A DNA stretch of 64,000 bases from Warburgia ugandensis (lineage: Eukaryota; Streptophyta; Magnoliopsida; Canellales; Canellaceae), in NCBI GenBank assembly GCA_035236585.1, contig CP141137.1, positions 10,928,327-10,992,326 of the forward strand, read 5' to 3'. The position numbers were made by a program, and so were the translations under genes. Within the stretch, counting starts at the first letter, position 1; each line of letters begins with the position of its first letter. The notes under the pieces were generated by a model. It was not told where the DNA came from. It did no database searches and saw only the letters and a list, made by a program, of their open reading frames with translations. This document shows positions 57,776 to 64,000 of this stretch, piece by piece.

Positions 57776-57973
57776 AGGTCATGAGTGGGTCGCGTGTCAA
57801 ATAGGTCGACACGACAGGTCAAATTCATTGACTCAAACACGACACGATTTTTGGCGTGTCATTTTCGGGTCACCCGAAAATGACACGAACACGATAAGAC
57901 TCGACCCAAACCCACTAAAATCGTGTCGGGTTCGAGTCGTGTTATCGTGTCGTGTCATATTTTGCCGCCCCTA
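57776..57973. repeat. right subterminal and terminal region of the hAT element
   Basis: CACGACACG/CGTGTCGTG motifs in both orientations up to the terminal repeat TTGCCGCCCCTA. Their kind and distance from the end mirror the left side, supporting one element with these two ends. Confidence 0.82.
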
Positions 57974-57981
57974 GTTTTGGA
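57974..57981. repeat. right 8-bp target site duplication of the hAT element
   Basis: GTTTTGGA follows the right terminal repeat and matches the left ATTTTGGA at seven of eight bases. After it, GATGTTC...CAAGTCC-type sequence continues the duplicated LRK10L-like upstream block (compare 41,424-41,450). Confidence 0.85.
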
Positions 57982-58238
57982 TGTTCTATCTTTCAAGTCC
58001 TCTCTCCTCACACTGTCGAGGGCATATTCGTCATACTTTCCAGCGTCAATTTGGTACCACTACTCTTCTCAAGCCAAGCGAATCAGGACCGAAGAAAAAG
58101 CAATGCATTTAGCATTCAACTTACCACCAAAAAAATCTGCCATGACCATCTCTGTAGTCTCCACTTCTATTTTCTTCAGCATGTTTGGATCTCTTTCTAG
58201 AGCCTTTCTAACCTCTTTCTTCTTCTCTGACTCCCCAA

Positions 58239-58946
58239 ATGATTCTCCACTGGTTACTGTTCAAAACCTTATTCTTCTTACTACAAACAGCTCGTTCAAT
58301 TGACCCACGGTTTGAGAATTGCAGGCCTACTACTTGTGGAAACCATGACATAAGCTACCCATTTTGGATCGATGACCAGCCAAGTTATTGTGGATATCCA
58401 GGCTTTCATGTCACTTGCAGAAATTAGACTGGCCCTTATCTTGATCTATCCGAAGACAACTCCTACCATATTAGAGAAATCTTTTACCAAAACAATTCAA
58501 TTTCACTCCTTAGCACTGAATCCTCGTCAACTGAAACATGCCCAGTTTCCCTTCATAATCTCAATCTTGATGGAACTTCGATTTCTCTAACTAGAGCCAC
58601 CCAAAATCTCTCCTTATTCTTCAATTGCACTGTGAATCCACCTCCTACATTCCGTCCAATTTCTTCTTGCTCACAAATAATAAGACAAAAAATGCTTATT
58701 TCTCCCTATCCACAATCAAGGAAGCGACGGTGGTGAAGTTTTCCAGAGCCTGTGGGTCTGTTGTTACTGCACCAGTTATGAGTGGAGAGCCTTTTGATTA
58801 TGCACATGTAGAAGATCCTACCATTTTTTTGAGAAGGGGGCTCGTTTTAGGGTGGATTGCACCGAATTGCAGGAAATGTCATGATAGTGGTGGACGGTGT
58901 GGATATAATGAGACATCTGTTTATTTCGTCTGCTTTAGCTCAAACC
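58239..58946 (+). pseudogene. LRK10L-like receptor ectodomain (copy B2), cut by a copia element
   Basis: The duplicate of copy A2: signal peptide MILHWLLFKTLFFLLQTARS, CRPTTCGNHDISYPFW, SYCGYPGFHVTCRN, LSLFFNCTVNPP, and in the final frame RGLVLGWIAPNCRKCHDSGG and RCGYNETSVYFVCFSSN. Lesions differ from A2: a TAG at about 58425 where A2 has CAG (Gln), and one base fewer near 58670, which shifts the frame. It keeps Ser at the A2 stop and the 19 bp lost in A2, so the two copies decayed independently. The exon stops at 58946, where an LTR begins inside the WAK_assoc part. Its far upstream region lies on the other side of the hAT element. Confidence 0.87.
58942..58946. repeat. left 5-bp target site of the copia element
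   Basis: AAACC precedes the LTR. In copy A2 the uninterrupted sequence reads CTCAAACCGTCC, so insertion took place after AAACC. The matching right copy lies beyond the window. Confidence 0.6.
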
Positions 58947-59311
58947 TGTTGCAAAACAAGAGGAATAATAGAAGGCAAAATATCAAAATGAAGAACAAAC
59001 CATAAAGTACACGTCCATTAATTGGTAAAAGTCTATAAATAGATATTACAACAAACTAATCTTACCCACTCACTCCACTAACTTCCATAAAACAACCACT
59101 AACTTCCCATAAAACAACTACCACTTTTACCACTAACTTTTATAAAATAACTACTAACTTCTACCACTAACTCCCATAAAACAACCACCACTTTTACCAC
59201 TAACTCTCATAAAGTTGCCACTAACTTTTACCTCTAAAACCTATAAAACTACTATTAACCAACTTTCAAAGCCATTCAAACCACTATCTTTCAGATAAGT
59301 AAATCTTAATA
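58947..59311 (-). repeat. 3' LTR of the copia element
   Basis: Starts TGTTGCAAAACAAG in plus coordinates and ends AATCTTAATA (canonical ending TAACA mutated), 365 bp. 59,085-59,260 is a degenerate tandem repeat of CCACTAACTTCCATAAAACA-like units. The matching inner border at 63650 fixes the LTR edge. Confidence 0.85.
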
Positions 59312-59324
59312 CCCTCTCTTAAAC
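59312..59324 (-). other. polypurine tract
   Basis: On the minus strand TTTAAGAGAGGGT lies directly before the 3' LTR, where plus-strand DNA synthesis is primed. It is a weakened form of the usual AAGGGGGAG. Confidence 0.6.
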
Positions 59325-59639
59325 TGATATATGCAGAAATCAATTTAAGAAAAAAAAAAAACTTTGACAATTCTGTTATGCCCTCCCTTGAACAACAATA
59401 TTTGAAGAGCATACTCCCAGCATTCTTCGAAGCTTTACAAACACAGCTTTCTTGAATGGTTTAGTCATAATATCAGTCACTTGATTTTCACTTTTACAGA
59501 ATACCAAATCAATTATACCATCATTGTGAAGATCACGCAAAAAATGCTATCTAACATCTATATGCTTGCTCCTTTCGTGTAAAACTAGATTTTTTGAAAT
59601 CTTGATTGCTGAAACATTATCACAATGGATTGTTGTTCG

Positions 59640-61140
59640 ACCTTGCTAGTGATTTTGAAGTGTTTCAAGCAATCTTCTCAACTAGATAGCTTGACATGAA
59701 TAAGATGCTGCTGCAACAGATTCGGCCTCTGTAGTTGACAAAGTAACAATTTGTTGTTTCTTTGATGACCATGATACATCCCTAGAACTCATCATAAAAA
59801 CAAAACCAGATGTGCTTTTTCTATCATCAAGATCTCTAGCATAGTCACTATCATAAAAAGTAAACAAATTTTTTTTTGATCCTGTTTTATACAAATTTCC
59901 AAAGTCAACTATACCTTTCAAATAACAAAAGATCCTTTTTATAGCTAAGAGATGATTCTCTGTTGGATTCTCCATCTATCGACTTATTAAACTAACACCA
60001 CGCATGATGTCAGGCCTTATTGAAGTTAGATACATCAAGCTTTCAACTATCTACTTGTAAATAGTAACATTTATCTTCTTCCCTCCATCATCTCTCATCA
60101 ACTTTAAGCCACATTCAGTTGGGGTACAAACAGAATTGCTATCCTTCATTTTGAAGCTATCCAAAATCTCAAGAACATTTTTTTTTTGTGAAATAAAAAT
60201 ACCAGCTGATGATTGCACAACTTCAATACCAAGGAAAAAATGCATCAATCCCAAATCTGACATATCAAATTCAGTCATCATATTTTTCTTAAAAGCATCA
60301 ATCATGACTCTATCATTACCAGTATATATCAGATCATCTACATATAGACATACAACAAGCATTTTTCCATTGCTACCATGTTTTGTAAAAAGTTTATGCT
60401 CATGATGACATTTATCAAAACTCTATCTAGAAAAATAAGCATATATACGACTATACCAAGCTCTTGGTGCTTGTTTTAGTCCATATAATGCCTTTTTTAG
60501 TTTGTATACCTTATTCGCACTACCTGGTTTCACATATCTAAGAGGTCGAATATACCTCTTCCTGTAACTCACCATGCAAAAATGCCGACTTCACATCCAA
60601 TTGATAAATGGACCATGGGTTTTGGGCCGCTATAGATAATACCAATCGAATAGTATCAAGCCTTGTAACTAAAGCAAACACCCCTTTGTAATCAATGCCA
60701 AATTCTTGCTTGTATCCTTTTCCAAAGAGACGAGCTTATACCTGTCAATTCCACCATCCTTGTTGAGCTTAGTTTTATAAACCCATTTCACACCAATGGA
60801 CTTTTGCCCAATTGGAAGATATGACAACTCCCAAGTGTTATTTTTTTCTATTGATTGAATCTCCTCATTCATGGGTTTTTGCCATTTTTTATCTTTAATA
60901 GCTTCATGGAATGTTAAAGGATCACAATCTGCAAACAAAGCAAAATGAGCAGTTGAATCATCATCAGATAAGTCATCTCCACTTACATAATCCATCATCC
61001 AATTTGGCCTTTTTCTTGAGCGTGGCTGAACATCATCAATATGCTCAACTGTTGTTGAATTTTCACCAAAAGATTGAGGTTTGTTGGTCTGCAACAGGGG
61101 ATTGGGGTTGGAGTTCAATTTTGTCTTCACCTTCATCAAA
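59640..61140 (-). pseudogene. copia reverse transcriptase and RNase H
   Basis: Reverse transcriptase copies element RNA to DNA; RNase H removes the RNA. From 61139 down: WQKPMNEEIQSIEKNNTWEL, then GVKWVYKTKLNKDG (RVT_2 start). The active site is LYVDDLIYTGND (near 60345), then MSDLGLMHFFLGIEV. RNase H has YARDLDDRKSTSGF and STTEAESVAAASY (near 59720). Stops and shifts interrupt the frame near 60700-60400, after 60051 and around 59980. Both YVDD aspartates are kept. Confidence 0.87.
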
Positions 61141-61179
61141 AGTAACTAAAATAGGCTGTTGCTTTGAAGCTTTTTTGTT

Positions 61180-62460
61180 TCAATTCCATGTATTCTCCTC
61201 ATCAAAGACAACATCTCTGCTGATTATAATCTTCTGTGTGATTGGATTGAATAATTTATATGCTTTGGAAGCTTCACTTATGCCAAGAAAGATGCACTTT
61301 TCACCCTTATTATCAAGCTTCTTCCTTTTCTCATCTGGAACATGCGCATAAACAATGCAACCAAAAATTCTGAAGTGATCTACACTTGGTTTGCACCCAC
61401 TCCAAGCCTCCTCAAGTGTCATGTTTTGAACAAAAAAAGTAGGACTTCTGTTTAACACATGAATGCTTCAATTCACTGCTTCCCGCCAGAAGTTCTTTGG
61501 AATGTTCCCTCTTGCCAGCATGCTTCTCACCAAGTTGAGGATGGTTCTATTTTCTCTCTCAGATACACCATTCTATTGAGGTGTATAGGCAGTTGTGAGC
61601 TCCCTTCGAATGCCTCTTTCATCACAATATACGTCAAATTCTTTTGAACAATATTCTCCACTACAATCAGTACGAATAGTTTTAATGCTTTTTCCTGTTT
61701 CCTTTTCCACGTGTGCTTTGAAGCTTTTGAATGCACTAAAAGCTTCTGATTTCTCCTGCAAAAAATAAACCCAAGTTTTTTCGAGTATAATCATCAGTGA
61801 AGGTAATTAAATATCTTTTATATCCATTAGAAGATGGATTTATTGGCCCACAAATGTCAGAATGAACCAGTTCCAAGACATTCTTTACTCTCCATGACTT
61901 TCCTTGAGGGAATTGTGAACGATGTTATTTGCTAACAACACATTCTTCACAAACTTGAGAAAGAATGATAATTTGAGGAAGTCCCGACACCATCTTTTTC
62001 TGTTGGAGAGTTTTTAATCCACTAAAATTCAAGTGGCCATAACGAAAATGCCAAAGCTATGAAGGATCTTTCACTTCAGCCATTAAGCAAGATTGGGCAT
62101 TTTTTATCTTCAATGGAAACAACCTGTTTGAACTCATTTGAACAATAGCAATAGCTCCTCTTAAAGGATCATATATCTCACAAGCACCATTTTGAATAGT
62201 TATTACATAACCTTTTTCTTGCAATTGACCGGCACTTAACAAATTACTTTTCCAGTCAAGAGCATAAAAAAACATAAGAAATTGTTTCTACAAAACCATT
62301 CTTGGTTCTTATGTTGATATCACATTTTCCCATTACATTCACAGTAGAGCAATTACCAAAAGTCATAGTAGAATGAAAGCCTTCATTTAAATAAGAAAAA
62401 GAAGACTTACTACCACACATGTGATTACTGCAGCTTGTATCCACGCACCAAACATCTTAT
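61180..62460 (-). pseudogene. copia protease, pre-integrase and integrase
   Basis: Protease: DTSCSNHMCGSKSSF (near 62440), with the usual DTG as DTS. The pre-integrase domain follows: DWKSNLLSAGQLQEKGYVI and LWHFRYGHLNFSGL. Integrase: GPINPSSNGYKRYLITFTDD, then TIRTDCSGEYCSKEF (D and E of the catalytic triad near 61680), AYTPQ and NGVSERENRT, and the C-terminal RIFGCIVYAHVPDEKRKKL. A stop follows TPQ (61574), and others fall near 62050, 61930 and 61470. Joining and cutting activity is lost in this copy. Confidence 0.87.
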
Positions 62461-62499
62461 TCAGGCTCCTTGTTGGCATGGTAAGCCATCAATAAAGTA

Positions 62500-63493
62500 T
62501 CTACTTCCTTATTTTCTGCAAAATTCGATCTCTCCTTTTTCTTTGTCATTAGGCAATTTAGTATAACATTCGGAACAATAGTGACCAAATTTATGACATT
62601 TGAAGCACTCTACCTTAGATTTGTCAAATTGTTGATCTCGTCCTTTACCTTTGCCTTGAAATTGGTCATCATTAGCTTTGAAAATTTGATATTGCCTACT
62701 TCCATCTCTGTTGCATCGACCTCCTCTTCCTTTACCTCTCCTCTACCCCTTCCTCTAAAATTTGAGAATTGAGTAAAGGTAGAAGCCTTTAGAGCTTACT
62801 CATCTATAGTTGAACTTTGATTCATCTTTTGTTCATTGACCAATAAGGAGTTCTGGAGTTCATCAAGTGAGAGTTCATTTATATCTTTAGATTCTTCGAT
62901 TGAGTAAACAACATAATCATACTTTGATGCTAAAGTGAGAGTTCATCTATATCTTTAGATTCTTCAATTGAGCAAACAACATAATCATACTTTGATGCTA
63001 AGGAACGTAGTATCTTTTCAACAATAGCAACATCTTCTATTTTATCAACATGGAATCACATTTTGTTGGATATCCCCATGGTCCTTGCATAATAATTGGC
63101 AATAGACTAACCATCTTTCATCTGTAGAGTCTCAAAATCCCTCCTCAAAGCTTGAAGCTGTGCACGCTTCACCCTTGACGAGCCTTAATATATTTTTTTC
63201 ATTTAATCCCAAATTTGCTTGGAAGTTTCTTTGCTGAGAATTGTTTCTAAGATAGATTGGTCAATTGCTTGAAAAAGATAATTCTTTGCCTTCAAATCCT
63301 TTAGCTTTAAAGCTTCTAACTCTGCTTTTTGTGCATCTGTTAAAACTATATCAGCCGCTAGCTCTGCTACACCACCATCAACAACCTGCCAATATTCTTT
63401 GGACCTTAAGAAGTTCTCCATTAGGATGCTCCAATGGTCATAGTGACCATCAAAGCAAGGAAAAGTTAGTTGCACAAAGTTTTCTGAAGCCAT
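62500..63493 (-). pseudogene. copia gag
   Basis: The start is probably at 63493 (MASENFVQLTFPCFDGHYDHW), with an in-frame upstream ATG at 63556 less likely. A UBN2-type capsid follows: SILMENFLRSKEYWQVVDGG ... LKDLKAKNYLFQAIDQSI. The CCHC knuckle CFKCHKFGHYCSEC lies near 62600. A 68-bp tandem duplication at 62867-63002 shifts the frame in the middle, and a stop lies near 63185. The primer-binding site is about 145 bp upstream. Confidence 0.88.
62867..63002. repeat. 68-bp tandem duplication in copia gag
   Basis: Two adjacent units starting GTGAGAGTTCAT at 62867 and 62935 run through ATCTTTAGATTCTTC and ACATAATCATACTTTGATGC. The period of 68 is not a multiple of three and therefore shifts the gag frame. 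The units differ at a few positions. Confidence 0.93.
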
Positions 63494-63635
63494 GAATGAA
63501 TCGTTGTTACTGCAATAGAAGAAAGTTACTGCTGTACTTCTCACTTTTTTCTTCACTCACGGATCTCACTTCTGTTTTGACTCTCACAATTTTATTTTAT
63601 TTTATTTACACTTAAGTACTCTCTTCCCTCACAGT

Positions 63636-63648
63636 GGTTCTGATACCA
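63636..63648 (-). other. primer-binding site of the copia element
   Basis: On the minus strand TGGTATCAGAACC lies one base after the LTR end CAACA, nearly matching the tRNA-iMet complement TGGTATCAGAGC. Confidence 0.85.
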
Positions 63649-63649
63649 C

Positions 63650-63826
63650 TGTTGCAAAACAAGAGGAATAATAGAAGGCAAAATAACAAAATGAAGAGCA
63701 AACCATGAAGCACACATCCATTAATTGGTAAAAGTCTATAAATAGACATTACAACAAACTAATCTTGCCCACTAACTCCACTAACTCCACTAACTTCCAT
63801 AAAACAACCACTAACTTTCCATAAAA
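63650..63826 (-). repeat. 5' LTR of the copia element, truncated
   Basis: Begins TGTTGCAAAACAAG, like the 3' LTR, and follows it for about 175 bp to CTTTCCATAAAA. It then meets an inverted LTR copy instead of continuing for the full 365 bp. Confidence 0.85.
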
Positions 63827-63835
63827 GTGGTAGTT

Positions 63836-64000
63836 GTTTTATGGAAAGTTAGTGGTTGTGTTTATGGAAGTCAGTAGAGTTAGTGGGCAAGATTAGTTTG
63901 TTGTAATATCTATTTATAGACTTTTACCAATTAATGGATGTGTGTTTCATGGTTTGCTCTTTATTTTGTTATTTTGCCTTCTATTATTCCTCTTGTTTTG
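63836..64000 (+). repeat. inverted second copy of the copia LTR, runs off the window
   Basis: Read on the minus strand from 64000 it gives CAAAACAAGAGGAATAATAG and continues along the same LTR, past the point where the other arm stops, to CAACTACCAC. It differs from the facing arm at several positions (AACACACATCC against AGCACACATCC; a one-base change in ATAGATATTAC; an extra CAC step), so it is a separate, diverged copy. The arms are separated by about 9 bases. Confidence 0.85.

Larger units (their letters stand above)
44771..57973. mobile_element. 13.2-kb hAT-superfamily element carrying two transposon genes
   Basis: The ends are TAGGAGTGGCAA and, inverted, TAGGGGCGGCAA (10 of 12 identical), flanked by near-identical 8-bp duplications, as hAT elements produce. 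Both ends continue into 150-200 bp of CACGACACG-type sequence. Inside, from left: palindromic-site array 1, a BED-finger hAT transposase gene on the minus strand, array 2, 1.8 kb of gene-free DNA, array 3, a Ptta/En/Spm-type gene with a Ulp1-like tail on the plus strand, and array 4. Sequence on both sides joins into a single LRK10L-like upstream region, so the whole 13.2 kb entered (or grew) at one site. Both genes have a few stops, so this copy is probably no longer autonomous. Confidence 0.85.
58947..63826 (-). mobile_element. Ty1/copia retrotransposon, minus strand, decayed
   Basis: In plus coordinates: 3' LTR 58947-59311, polypurine tract, RNase H, reverse transcriptase, integrase, protease, gag, primer-binding site, and the 5' LTR from 63650. 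The order protease-integrase-RT-RNase H is copia. The gag and CCHC style suggest the Tork group, which is inference. LTR starts agree over about 170 bp with few differences, so insertion is fairly recent, but several stops in pol make this copy dependent on others. The 5' LTR appears cut by an inverted LTR near 63827. Confidence 0.88.

Overview
The window is nuclear DNA of a flowering plant, most likely a woody dicot. It is AT-rich, has spliced genes with GT/AG borders, LRK10L/WAK-type receptor ectodomain genes, Au-like SINEs, and many nested Ty1/copia, Ty3/gypsy and hAT elements. I cannot name the species. No rRNA, tRNA or CRISPR array was recognised. Almost every coding segment is broken by at least one stop or frameshift, so most genes are annotated as pseudogenes or mobile-element genes.

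Layout. 1-11.3 kb is gene-free and repeat-rich: microsatellites at 2.3-2.95 kb and four blocks of old tandem repeats at 7.9-9.7 kb. 11.3-22.2 kb is a Ty3/gypsy region: a 3.0-kb plus-strand LTR, an opposed LTR-like fragment carrying an 85-bp near-perfect palindrome, then a gag remnant, primer-binding site and a 4.3-kb LTR of a minus-strand element that has lost pol. 23.9-26.3 kb holds two decayed copia fragments facing each other. 27.7-28.4 kb is a first LRK10L-like ectodomain pseudogene. 29.7-31.2 kb is a tandem duplication carrying Au-like SINEs. 34.3-35.2 kb is a decayed Athila-type integrase, and 38.3-38.85 kb another LTR scrap.

39-59 kb is the most informative part. Two adjacent LRK10L-like ectodomain genes (39.2-39.9 and 41.7-42.4 kb) were duplicated in tandem (43.1-44.8 and 58.0-58.9 kb). 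The second copy was then split by a 13.2-kb hAT-superfamily element (44,771-57,973, with 12-bp terminal inverted repeats and a near-identical 8-bp target duplication), and its coding part was later cut by a copia element at 58,947. No kinase domain was found beside any of these ectodomains.

The 13.2-kb hAT element is the candidate unusual system. It carries a five-exon, almost complete BED-zinc-finger hAT transposase on the minus strand. On the plus strand it carries a spliced Ptta/En/Spm-type (Transposase_24) gene joined to a DUF8039-like region and a Ulp1/C48 SUMO-protease-like tail. Four arrays, about 33 units in all, of a palindromic site built on TATAGGACGGTT flank the two genes. The half-site is conserved between arrays while linkers and loops differ, as expected for a protein-binding site. 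This resembles the TNPA plus TNPD arrangement of CACTA elements, but inside hAT ends.

58.9-64 kb is a minus-strand, Tork-like copia element (LTR, PPT, RNase H, RT, integrase, protease, gag, PBS, LTR). Its 5' LTR runs into an inverted second LTR copy at the window edge.
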